Source: Pogonophryne albipinna
Lineage: Eukaryota; Chordata; Actinopteri; Perciformes; Artedidraconidae
Assembly (NCBI GenBank): GCA_028583405.1
Contig: CM053256.1
Coordinates: forward strand, 9,055,210-9,119,209
Direction: 5' to 3'
DNA length: 64,000 bases
Part shown: positions 12,033-23,800 of the stretch, one piece after another
Position numbering within the stretch: position 1 is the first letter of the stretch
How the letters are laid out: each line of letters opens with the position of its first letter
Notes under the pieces: generated by a model
What the model was told of the DNA's origin: nothing
The model's database searches: none
What the model saw: only the letters and a program-made list of their open reading frames with translations
Translations under genes and position numbers: made by a program

Positions 12033-15000
12033 TGCAACCACTCTGTTCTCTGTTGGAATTTTTGGAAAGTGTTATAGCAGGAGGGCTGCATCTTGATGGG
12101 AAACTTCCAGGAAATCTTTGAAATCTTTGAAATCTTCCCTGCACCGAACCGCACGCTGTTGCAGCCCTGGGCTACTCAGTGAACACAGTCATTAGTGAAC
12201 CACCAGATTGGCTATTTCAAGTCTGGCCTATTTGACTTGGAAAAATTCAATAAGGAAAGAGTGGTCAGTCTTGTCAGGGTCTGTGGAAAATAGAACAAAA
12301 AGATAGATGGAGGGATTGATGAAGGAATAGCACGGAGGTCAGAAAGGGGGCAAACAGAGCTTGTGCAGGAAAGATGTTGTTTTGAAAAGATGTGGAAAAC
12401 ACTCAACATAAGTTCATCATCTAACTAAACACACATGTGTTTTGAGGTCCAGCTCCCTACCACGGGCACACTCATCCACATTTCTTGTCTCTTTCTTCGT
12501 CTGCTCAGCCTTTTGAGATTCTATTAACTGAATGTGCAAAAACAATTTCAGTGGAAGAGTGCATACGTGTGCATGCTTACATTAGCAAATATGCAACTTT
12601 CCATTCTTGTTCTTTTTTGCTGTGAATGTGTGTACATAAATCACTTCTTAATGCATTTCCCAGAAGTGAACTGTTCGAGGAAATGTTGTGACTCATAATC
12701 TGTGTCCCATCCGCATGACTCAGCCCAGACTGGCCTCACCTCACACCTCCTGCTGGCTCAATCGCTGATCCACATCTGTCTCATTTCCTTTACGCCACTT
12801 ACACCCCTTCTGCCTTTCTCTGGCACAACCCCTCCCTCTTTCCATTTCAATGACTGCAGGTTTACAAGGTGACTCAAGAAGCCGCGGGCAGCAGAAAAAT
12901 GTGCCAACGCTCGACAGTGTGGCAGGAGGAAAAAAGAGAAGGCCAGGACGGCCCAGAAAGAACCCACTGCCCTCTGCTGTATCCCCCCCCACACACTCAT
13001 TTGCAGCTCCCTTCGTGTCATCAAATGATCAGTTGCCAGGACATAACAGAGATGGTAGAGAAGCAATAGGGAGTAAAGAAGGGCCAGTGAGAGAACGAGG
13101 AGGTGACACCATCCAGCAGGTGACTGAAGTGGAGCTGCAGGCCAGGAGGAAGAAGCGACAGAAGAGAAAACATGGTGACTCTCCCTGTCAACAGAGGTAA
13201 ACACTCACAAATGTATTATCAAGTACCTGCGCTGGTTGACTTGGAAATTCAATACAACCACTCACTATTGCTATATTAACCCACTGTTTTCAGCACTGTG
13301 TGCTAAACCAGTGCCTTTCTCTCTTTCTCTTTTTCCTCTATCTTTCTATCTCTCTCTTCATGCTTTCCTTTTAGTGTCGCTGAGGATAAACCTGAGTGTG
13401 ACACCCTACCTGAATGTTTCAGCCATTCAGATCTCGACCAGGCTCCATCTCCACCGGAAACCATCCTAAGAGAGGAGAGCGAAGATGAGCCTCCCGGGAA
13501 GACGTTTCTGAGGGCGGGTCTTTACTCTGATGATTACAAAACTATAGAGTGAGTACACTGATTTCAAAAACAAATTAATAACTTTTTTTACGTTATCAGT
13601 TTTTTAGTTAATGTATTCAATGTGTCTCCTTCCTAGCCCGCCCTCCCAAGCCCAGCAGTCGTGCACAGAGAGCATGGAAGACACTTCAGGGGATGAGCGT
13701 GAATACAGCCTTTTACCTGCTCCCATAAATGTTGGTAAGTACAAGGACAAGGGATATAGTGATGTAGTTTGTTGTAGCCGTGATAGTTCATCCAAACTCT
13801 CTTTTTGTCCTCCAGGGAAGTACCTAAGGCTGAAGCGGATGAATTTCCAGTTACCCTATGATGTGATGTGGCTGTGGCAGAACAATCAGGTACTATAGAG
13901 TTCTATAACACAGAATCAGGAAGTTAGACAGTCAACTTGAAGCATCGTTGGAGATAAAATGTTATGATACAAGGAGATTTGTGGAGTGAGTGTGCATGTA
14001 ATTCTCATCTTGTGTTGTCACAGCTTCACAGTCAGCCTGCTGTTCCCCTGAAGAGGAAGCGGCGTTACTGTGAGTTCAGTTGCTAGTTTTGGATGTGTTA
14101 TCTTCAGGTTTAGTAAATGCATCAGATACATTCTCTCATACTGCAACTGACTGTGTTACTGTCTCTCTTTGTCACTCAGGCCAGCTGAAGATGAGGAGTT
14201 TATCCTCTCATCAGACAGCGGTGAGATCTTCTGCCTCCAGGCTGTTTCATTCTATTCAAGAATGTAGTTTTAAAGAGAAAATAAATAACTTTTCCACACC
14301 TAGAGTTTAGTTGTGGTATTATTGTTGGTGAAAAAAAAAACAGATTTGTTTCAGTTTTTCCTCAGAGCTACCAACACCCCAGCACACACTGCATTTGTTT
14401 ACAAACTAAATATATAGATATAATATATATCTATATATATGGTCCATTGATTTTCACACAAAGTAAATCTACTTGTTATTTTATCCTTATAAAGATGGCT
14501 AAAGCTTGCAGCCTAGCTTACAACACAAGAAACAACCAAAAACCACCACATTTGACCTAGAAATGGATCTATGTGCTATAATAAATGCAGACCAAAATCC
14601 CTAGTAGTATTAATATTTGGCTGATTTAGTTAATTACACAGTTTACATTACTCCAGTCTTTTTCTTGTACCAGGGGTCAGCAACAGAAATCTGTTTTTTG
14701 TCTAATTTTGTTTTGTATTTAAGGCTGGAATTGCGTTGTAAAACAAGGCTTATATATAACCAACCTCAGATGGTGTCATCATTTAACTAGTTAGTGTTAA
14801 AACTTTCACCTCTTTCTTTACAGGAGAGCTCTAGTGAAACTGCTGGCTTGTACCCTCACCTCAACCTGGAGCCTTTGACCAGTGTTGAGAGGTATGGAAA
14901 TGTCAAGAGAAACTACTTGATGCATTGTTGCTGAACCAATGACAGTGAGCTAATGGTTCTCCCTGTGTGCCGTCCAGGAGCTTTGTGGTGAAACATCACG

Positions 15001-15927
15001 TCTTCCTGGTGAGGAACTTGGAGATGGTGAGAAACAGACAGATCCGGCTGAGGATAGAGAGGGAGAGGAAAGGAGACATGGAGGAAGAGGGGAGGGACTC
15101 ACGAGGTCTGTCCTGCGATGGAGCCGATGATGAGGAAGACAGCCACATCAAGTCAGGTCCATGAAGCAAGTGTGTGTGTTAGTTTTTGTTCCTGTAGGTG
15201 TTCGTGAATGCATCCGTGTATGTGTTGATCTCTTTACTTTTTAATTTCTACGTCTGTATAGATTTCTTCTGGTGTCCTGTGCTGTGTGTTTTTCTGTGTG
15301 CATGGATGTGCGTGTGTGTGTGCTGTGCTGCTAACAGACAGTCATCCTCATGTTTGGCTTGTCTCTCCATATCATACTCAGCAGAAACTAAGTGGTTTTC
15401 CAACCACAGTATTTTACCCTGCAGAAATGTTTCCCCATTTCTATCATCCATCGCTGGTGTCGATGAACCAAGCCACAGACTTTCTCCTAAAGCAGTGAAA
15501 CCATACCATTTCCATCAAAGACTCACTGACTGGTTGGAGATAGGAAAGAAAATTCGGAACATCACATCATTACAGATGACAAAATAATGTGCTGTTTTCA
15601 ATACTGTTTGACCTCTGACCCCTCAGATCAGGAAGCAGGGATTGAGGGGACGGTTATCAGCAGTGACCCCCACCATCAGAGTCAAGACACCTCCAGCTCG
15701 CTCACGGCCAGCCCCTGTGTGAGTGAAGCACTACCCACATACAAAACACATCAATAAAAAATCTGCTTTTGCAATTAATTGTGTTTACTTGTACATTACA
15801 GCCCACCAAAACCCAGAACAGACAACAGGAGGAGGGAGAGGAAGAAAAACCAGAGGAAGAGGTCTGCACCAGAGAACAGAGAGGAAAACGGCTGAATGAT
15901 TTACTTTTGACCCTGCAGCATTCATAA
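5844..15927 (+). CDS. ASH1L-like protein lacking AWS, SET, bromodomain, PHD and BAH modules
   Basis: Twelve exons join in phase: 5844-6485, 7373-11432, 12860-13196, 13375-13548, 13637-13734, 13816-13889, 14024-14069, 14180-14220, 14824-14891, 14978-15156, 15627-15718, 15802-15927. They encode 1978 codons. Human ASH1L has 2969. The start is MDQR, as MDPR in ASH1L. Conserved stretches in ASH1L order include [11 protein letters not shown] (about residue 100), AT hooks near 687, 747, 866 and 1596 ([30 protein letters not shown]), [25 protein letters not shown] at 1781-1784, KHHVFLVRN after 1850, and a tail like the ASH1L C-terminus ([14 protein letters not shown]). ASH1L is a nuclear H3K36 methyltransferase. 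Here residue 1824 joins 1825 across a 603-bp intron exactly where AWS-SET should lie, and the 15157-15626 intron replaces bromo/PHD/BAH. No SET remnant is visible. The second exon has a fish-specific Lys-rich run (7890-8150). Methyltransferase activity is not expected. Identity as an ASH1L relative is secure. The name as ash1l versus a duplicate is not. Confidence 0.88.
11971..12030 (+). repeat. (CA)30 microsatellite
   Basis: A pure CA dinucleotide run in the intron after the giant second coding exon of the ash1l-like gene. Confidence 0.97.
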
Positions 15928-17880
15928 GCTAACTGAGAGGTAAGCAGAGCATCGAATACAGAAACACTAGGGACTCAGAGATGTATATGCATTGTCTTTT
16001 TGATAGTATCTTGTTTTACGTAGGTTGGACCACTCTGAGAAAGGGACCAGGCCCATCACCGGACAGATGGACAGGAACTGATGTCACAGCACTGCTATCA
16101 ACAGAAGTAGTGCCAGAGAGAACAAGCGAGAAAAAGGAGAGGAGGGATGGAGAATTATTGCTGCTGAAAAATGCAAAAAAGACATCTCACACACTGACAG
16201 ATGAGTGTGGTGAACCGATCACTCTGAAGGGCATCACACCAAGGATGAAACCATGGCAACACTTATTTTGTCCAAGAGGCGAGGGATGAGAGAAACGGAG
16301 ATACACTGTCCCGGATGAAAGAAAGAAACAGACCAGCTGATATGAATTTGCACTAGTGCTGGATGATCAAGCACACTAAAGACTGTATGTATGTATGCTG
16401 AGTGGACACACTATAAACACATACACTTTTACTTCGGCACCTTAAGCAAACTAGGAAAGACAGACATTGGTCACGGACTGAAAGTGGACATATATGGTAC
16501 GCGAGGAGCTCAGGAGATGCCTGGGGGAACAAAAATGTAGCCTGGGCCCAAAGTAGGTCAAAATTGAACCCTCTTTTTACCCGTTAAGCTTTCAAAGTCA
16601 CATTGCCCCTTTGGGAAACGAGACAAGGAGAAGTGAAAGCTGTTGAGAGACAGTGGTAGGTTTTCCTTAACTTTTCCAAGACAGCGTCTGCTATGTACCA
16701 GTGAATAGGCAGGGGAGGGGGCGGGCTTAGTGATAGGAATTTTGGCATTGCTGCAAGAGAATTTCTAATGAGGTTTTAAGAAAGAAGTTATTTTTTGAAA
16801 AAAAGGACAGCTTGAGCACTGTCTGCTAAAGAGATGGGCAAATGTATATTCATGATAGGAATGTTTATTGTTGACTATTTTCAGTATTGCTTCCTGGGGA
16901 AGGGATGGATAAAAAGTGTTTTGTTTACTTCAGGCTGCCTTTGAGAATGTTTTTGCTCCCGAGCATTGACAATCAGAATGTCCTTGGGTGAAAGGAGAGA
17001 AAACTAGAATTGATTTGCCCCAAATGCTCTGTGGAAGTGCCATGTTGTCTTGTGTACGTACCTAAGTGAACTCTCATGCAGTCTTTAAAAGCAATATCTT
17101 CTCTGATAAGGACTATATAAGGACTTGTGTTTTTTTTAGTTGTGAATATTTGAGGATAGGAGGTCATTTTTCTGTACAGTTGCAAAGTAGATTGTTCACA
17201 TTTTAGGAACATTGGGTTAATCCACTTAGTGGAAGAAACCATAAGCGTTTAGTTTCATGTATATGTACATAGAGAGACCTGCTTTCCTCCTATCAGCAGT
17301 AGCGTGTATAATGAGTATTATACATGACAATACTATTGGGATAATACATACAACTTAATAATCATTTCATGATTTTACTAACATGTTTTTAACGGATTAT
17401 ACAGCTGACCAATATACATGCATCAGTAATTTGTCCCTAAAATTGACTATGATTGTATGATTTATTTTGTAGATTTAAATAACTTTTTTTTAACTGACTT
17501 TTTTTGGTCAGACAATCAGTGACAGTGAAATAGTTTTGCCAGTGTTACATTTCTGCTCTCTTTCAGTAGTGTGGCTTCTAATAACAAGCCGAGAAAGTGC
17601 AATTTCTTTGACTGTTTACATACTGTATGTATATTTTTCCTCTTTCCTTTTTTAACTAAGAGCACTACATTATTGCCGGTGGATGGTTAACTTTATAGCA
17701 AAGGTACACATAAAGAGTTATTTATCTAGTTTGCATGACATGTAACCTTTGCCTGTTGCCTCTGATAATGTGCATCTCAAAAAACAAAACATCAAAAAAC
17801 AGTTATAACTCAATGCCATAGAATGTCAGCTCAGATCTTTTGCCTCTATAACCATAATAATAAAGCATTTTATGTCTACT
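15928..17880 (+). other. 3'UTR of the ash1l-like gene
   Basis: The stop codon is TAA at 15925-15927. A donor (GAGAG|GTAAGC, near 15940) and an acceptor (TTTTACGTAG, near 16025) suggest one spliced 3'UTR intron. The open frame at 15981-16289 is not conserved with the ASH1L tail and is not joined in phase, so I treat it as untranslated. The UTR is about 1.9 kb and AT-rich. Confidence 0.6.
17859..17864 (+). terminator. Poly(A) signal AATAAA of the ash1l-like gene
   Basis: AATAAAGCATTTT is followed about 55 bp later by an uninterrupted (TG)75 tract, which would provide a GU-rich downstream element for cleavage. It is the last good hexamer before the convergent rusc1 gene. Confidence 0.6.
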
Positions 17881-17917
17881 AGTTCTCCCTCTGTGTATCC
17901 ATTGCAAGGCCCTCTTG

Positions 17918-18069
<152 letters not shown>

Positions 18070-18528
18070 TGGGAAGTTACTGCAGTGATTTTAATCAGCT
18101 TGAGCGAACAGTGCTATCTAGTGGTGTTAGGTTGTATATCTCACTCAGTGTTGTCCTCCATAATGACCCACAATGGAGGACGTTATCAAAAGGCCCACGG
18201 TTACAAGATGGGGGAGGGCTGCAGCTCACTCCCGAGATTTATTCTCCTCTTTACGCCCTTCACCACATCCGAGTGCATCCTGGGATTTTTTTATCTGAGC
18301 AAAGCAGTAATATAAATCACCTCTAGTGTTTAATCAGGTATTTAAAGTGTTTTACAGAGTCTCTACACACACACATGCAGGTCGTTTCTGTCACATTTCA
18401 GATAGCACCGATTACAGGACATGTTTTCCATGATGGTTTAACATAAAAACTCGGAAAGGCTTGAAACATACATTTAAGTGCTAAATTATGACTCAAACAG
18501 CTGCCCATGTTTGGTTTGTACTGATCTT

Positions 18529-18534
18529 TTTATT
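18529..18534 (-). terminator. Candidate poly(A) signal of rusc1 (AATAAA on the minus strand)
   Basis: TTTATT on the plus strand. It lies about 2.3 kb beyond the rusc1 stop and is the last candidate before the end of the convergent ash1l-like transcript. Position is the main evidence. Confidence 0.4.
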
Positions 18535-20825
18535 TGGTGTATTTACAAACAAGCACATGCAGGAGGTGGACAGTGACTGACACTAAGGGGCACTGAACTA
18601 TATGCAATAGTAGGACACAGGGATGTCTACGGGCTACATGACACCAGAGAGAAAGAGGAGGAGAGGGAGGTACACATCTCATTGTTACACACACACACAC
18701 ACACATACAGGTGAAAGTGCAGGATGTGCAGACACACCAATGTGCTCACACTCATCTCTGCTTTCACTGCTGTGCTCACACACACACACACACAAGCTCA
18801 TACACACACGTACACACATAAATAACCCAGATAGATAGAGAGACACTAGATGGGTCAGATAGAGCTTTTCCTTTCAGGAACCTCCAGATCAATAAATAGA
18901 ACATCCAATCATTTTAACAGCTTTCAAACAAATGCATTTAGACCAGAATCTAAAAAAATAAACAAAACCAAAAAGATGAACACAATTTAATGTGTCAGCT
19001 GATTCTTATTTCTTGTAAACATCTAGGTATTATCCGTTTGTTGGCATTTTATTGTGATCATAAGTTACACGTTATGAGCACTAGTTCGACTTAATGCAAC
19101 GGGATGTCATGCTACATGGCATTGACACGATAACACTAGGAAACTTTGAAGAACTGAGCTTTCCCTGATTGATCTATAGCAAAGACACATTTCTAAGGAA
19201 TTAATTAGAGGTCCTTTCGTGTCAGCCAGACCGGTTAAATGTCTTTTATATATTTAAGCTTTTTTTTTTTAGGCTTTAGGTGTCAGCATCAAATCGAAAC
19301 CATGACTTTAAAAACAAACGTTGTACATTGAACCATATGCATAGTAATCTATGCAGAATCTAGAGAATAACTAATGACACAAAGCAATGTGTTTCAACAT
19401 TAGAATCAACACTTACACCACTACCATTAATATCAATGATTATGATGAGCAAACATGGCGGGGGGAGGGTGAAGACAAACACCAAAGCTGAGGTATGTGG
19501 TGAAGACCAGCCACCAAACCTACAGACTTTACAGAAGCAGTCATGAGTTACAAACATCTGGGATGTTCTCACTGCATTAAGTCTAAGGTCAGATAGTGTT
19601 AAACAAGAGCTGAGCAAAGTGTTGTGAAGCGTTTACTCTGACATTACATTTTGGACGAGTTGAGTTTGGCTACAGATTGCTGTAGCAAAATATTATCTTC
19701 TAGAACTGTGTGATATTTTCTGGCATTCACTCAGAGCATTCATGGCACATTACAATGCATTTAGTGTTTAAGGTATGAGGATAAATCTAATAATGTATGA
19801 ATATGATGTCACAATAACAGCAATAGATGAAGCACACATAAGGGAGGATACTGGATTTCATACTTAAAACAAACACATATACCGTTTTTTTGGCATGTAT
19901 GACAACCACTTAATGTATGTGTGAAGTTGCAGATGTAAAGATAAAGTATTTTAATAATTTACTTCCTCAATGTGGCCACAGTATTAAGCTGCTGCTTGTG
20001 TTTTACTATCTGCCTTCTCTTGTTCATCGTTCTTTCTATCTATCTTGGTAATATCAATCTTATTTTATATACCCTTATATATATATATTTTTTTTGTATG
20101 TATATTTATACAGTCATATATAGTAGCAGAAACATGTCAAACACACATGAACCAGGCGATAAAGGTGAGAGGTCAATAGGGGTGAAAGGTCAATAGAACA
20201 CAGATCTACACAGCTACAATTCACTACATTACTACGCAGTATGCAACAGGAGCTACGGCCCTCTACTCTCACATGCTTTCTCCTCTCGACAACCTGCCAG
20301 CCGCCACTATCTTCGAGATGTTAAAGTGGCTACTACCAGGCTGTCGGATTGCCTTCTGACGGCGGGCAGACGCTGATCTGAAAGCTCTTAAATCTGCAAA
20401 TAGTTGATTGCCTGTGATCATTTTCAGATCAGTGGCTGACACGGAAGGCAGGCATTGAGAAAAAGACATTTTAAAGGGATACTTCACTTCAAGATCAAAG
20501 GTCTTTTAGTATGAAATGGTCTAGATTTGACTCGAGTCATTTTTTCACACCATCTACTGCATTCCTGCTGCTATCATCCATTAGTTTAATGCTACCAAAC
20601 TAGATGGATTGTGATGGGGGGAAACTCCCATATGTTCATAAAGGGAGAGAGCTGCAGATTGCTCCTGATGCACGTAAAGCAGAGCAGATGGTGTTCTGCA
20701 CTCAAACCGAGCAAGCGTGAAATATCCCTTTCAGAGTAGTGGAGCCTCACCATAACCTCTCGCCTAAAATATTTTTTTTTCTTGGTTTTTCTTATTGATG
20801 GAGTGCAACAGTAATGGCACTGAGG
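18535..20825 (-). other. 3'UTR of rusc1
   Basis: This is the non-coding stretch downstream of the rusc1 TGA at 20826-20828. It has no conserved ORF. It holds short CA runs near 18688 and 18778, AT-rich sequence near 20070-20120, and a MITE at 20471-20733. Confidence 0.55.
20471..20733. mobile_element. MITE of about 260 bp with terminal inverted repeats
   Basis: The left end TTAAAGGGATACTTCAC (471-487) is matched by the inverted right end GTGAAATATCCCTTTCA (717-733), with two internal mismatches and one at the outer end. The AAAGGGATA(C/T)TTCAC end is like those of abundant short fish DNA transposons. There is no coding capacity. It lies about 100 bp past the rusc1 stop, within the 3'UTR. Confidence 0.6.
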
Positions 20826-23800
20826 TCACATGATGAGGGACGTGTAGCCGATAGGTACCATCCCCTCTTTGTCTCCCTGACGACAGCGGATCCAGTCCTG
20901 ATCAACTCCTCCCAACACCACCAGTTCCTCCCCTTTGCAGAAGCTGAGCTCCGACCCTCTTCCAGCAGAGTGATCACACAGCGTTCGCACCGACCTGAGG
21001 ACATACCGCAGAGAACTTCTCAGCCAACATTGCTTATATATACACCGACCACAAACATTAACGTCATCCACAACATATGATTTATCTGAATCTTGGATGA
21101 GTCACAATGCAGGGTATCTGGTGAGTCACCAATCAAAATCTTTAAAAAGGACAGAAAATATAGAAGCAGCTATTCTGGTGTCTCTTACACCCACTGGTGT
21201 TCTTGGATGGGGAAATAACTTGAGAAATGCCCAAAGAAATTCAGGTGGGTTTCATTTATTGAAGCTCATATTCAAGTTTAACCTTTTTGTAATGCCACAC
21301 CCATGCAGATATGTTTCTTTCCATCTTTTAATTTTTATATTAAACTGATGCTTTAACATGAGGCCAATCAATACTTTTTTTTAAATCCCAGAACATTACG
21401 GCCAAAAATGTGATATTATTTTTGAATTAGAGTGGCACCCAGGTAGTTCACCTTGTAGAGCAGTAATGCCCTGTAATGAGGCTGGGTATTACTACAGTGG
21501 CCTGGGTCTTGAATCTGGGTTTATGTCATCCCCAATTTCCCCCGTCCCCTCTCAAACTAATCTTGAAATATGTTGTGCTGACACAGAAATTGAGAATGTG
21601 ATCCCCCAAATCTATGAATGAATTGGTGAGTTCAACCCCAAATGCATGGAAATGTAAAAGAGTTATTTTCAAAGCTTTTAAAAAGTGACTCAACAAACCA
21701 CATAAGCCCACCCTAATAACAATCACTAAATGTATTTTGTACCTGAGTGGTCTGGGTCTGTCGTTCATCTCCAGTGTCTCAAGCTCTTTCTCTGACTCTG
21801 GTGCTCTCTCTACCTGGGGCTCCGGGGCCCTCGCTATTATCGGGGTGGAGTTGCTGCTCACCATTCGGGTCAGAGCAGTGACTCCAGGAGCCAGCCACTG
21901 AGAGGGACGCCTGCACAGACAGACACACAGAGGACGAGAGGAGTGTAGAAACAGTGAGGAAGAGAGAGAGAGAGTGGGACAGGAGGGCAGAGAGGAATCA
22001 CATAGAGTTGTCATCCAAGTTCTTACTGTCTCTCCATTTTAGGATGAATTTAAAAGGACAGTGCATGTTGCTAACCTGGTTGGTGGGGTTTGACCTGGTG
22101 GGCTGCTGAGGCTTTTAGAGGCTCCAAAGATCCGCCCCAGACGCCAGGGAACCGGAGCACCACTGCTGACCGGAGCAAAGTCACTCTCTGCATGAAGTTC
22201 TGGCAGATCCATCCTCATCTCCTCTTTTTTCAGGTTCAGCTCAGACAGGTTATGGCTCATTCTGCCTCCCCAGCGCATCACAGCCCCCCATCCCTGCTGG
22301 ATCACCTATGATAAACAGAAATGTCAGCCCTGCAGGATCACACAAAACATATTTAACTTCAAACTCGGAACAGCATGAAGGGGAGTACCTGTCCAGCCTG
22401 CTGAGTGAAGCTGTCCTCCTCAGAATTAGGAGGGGGCAGGTCTCCAATATTTGTCTCCTGCACCCACAACAGCTGAGGACTTGTCTGCGCGTAAGTGGCC
22501 GAAGTGTTTGTGGGTGCAGCGCTGCATTGTGTCGACTCCCCTGGCCCTCCATTCATTGGGCTACTCAATGGTGACGATTTTTGTTTTGCTGCTCGTTGTT
22601 CTGAGCTTCGAAAGTCTACATCCGAGAGGCTTTCCATATATCTGTAGCCTGCTGTTTTGGATTGGGACCCCTCTTTTGAAAGCTTAATTCCCGCATCCTG
22701 ACAAGGTGGACTGGGGATGTCTGGACTGTGACTGTCTGCCTCTAAATGATGGTGCTGGAAGAGCAGGTCCAGGTTAAAGGTCAGCAGGCTGAGAGGCTGC
22801 AGCACAAGGAGCAACTCCTCGAACAGAGGCTGGCAGGCGGTCAGCGACAGACGCATGATGGAGGTGGGCCGGTAATATGTCTCGAGCACATCTGAGAGGA
22901 AGAGAGATTGTTGAAATAATCTATATTATATGATCATGTGCTGTAAGCCATGCTCATGAATTTCATCATTTAGTGTATCTAAAGAGACCTTTGTACCATG
23001 AATGTACACATGTCTGTTTGCAACATGATATAGGATCTTGTAACATGTCATTGTAGAAGGTCCAAAGGTATAGTGCTGTGTAAACTAAAAAGAAGTGTAT
23101 AAAACCTGTACGATTCCTGTTATTCTTTAGACAGACACATATACTCTTGGCGGACTTGACGCAAGTATTCTGGCTCTTATACTGTTGTAAAACAATATAA
23201 TAATTCCTTCAATCAGCAGCGTGTCTGTGTTTCTATTTTGTTATATATTTGGTTATGTCTTGAGTGTCTAAGGTTTCGGATTACATGACAAGATCACTGT
23301 TACACACAAGCATGCACACAAGAATGAGAGGGAAGTGATGGAAACTTACCACTGCAAGACTGAAGGTGAGACAGCCAGAAATCAAGAAGCTTTGTACTAG
23401 AAGAAAACATTGAGAGAAAAGGAAAACTGATGATGCATTTGAAATACAGTATACAAAATGAATTTACAGATTTGAGCACTTTGCATGCCAACAGAGGAGA
23501 CAAGAGAGGATAAGAAGCCAGTACTTACTTGAGTAGGCCAAGGAGGAATGCGTTGAACCGGTGTTTGCTCTGTCTGAGCTGAGGCAGCTCTCCAATTCGA
23601 ACTTGTAGGTTGAACAACGCTTGTGTTTTCGGACCTTGAAATGAGTCGAGAGGAAAAAGAGAACATTTATATAAAAGAGAGCGAGAAAGATAGAGGGATC
23701 AACAGACACATCTATTGAGGCAAGCAAAACATTGCAGTGAAACTTGGCACTCATAGGCCAATCGATGTCTGCATCCTGTTGTTCACTTCAGCATTTTAGA

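Noticed and set aside
14180..14220. Alternative frame ([14 protein letters not shown]) through exon 8 of the ash1l-like gene
   Set aside because: It looks acidic and protein-like, but it does not fit the phase of exon 7 and runs into a stop in exon 9. The CQLKMRS frame keeps phase throughout.
14405..14442. AT-rich palindrome in an ash1l-like intron
   Set aside because: TATA-type alternating sequence of this kind is frequent by chance in AT-rich introns. No RNA or site was supported.
15981..16289. A 102-codon ORF after the ash1l-like stop
   Set aside because: It lies in the 3'UTR, begins within a probable UTR intron and shows no similarity to the ASH1L tail.
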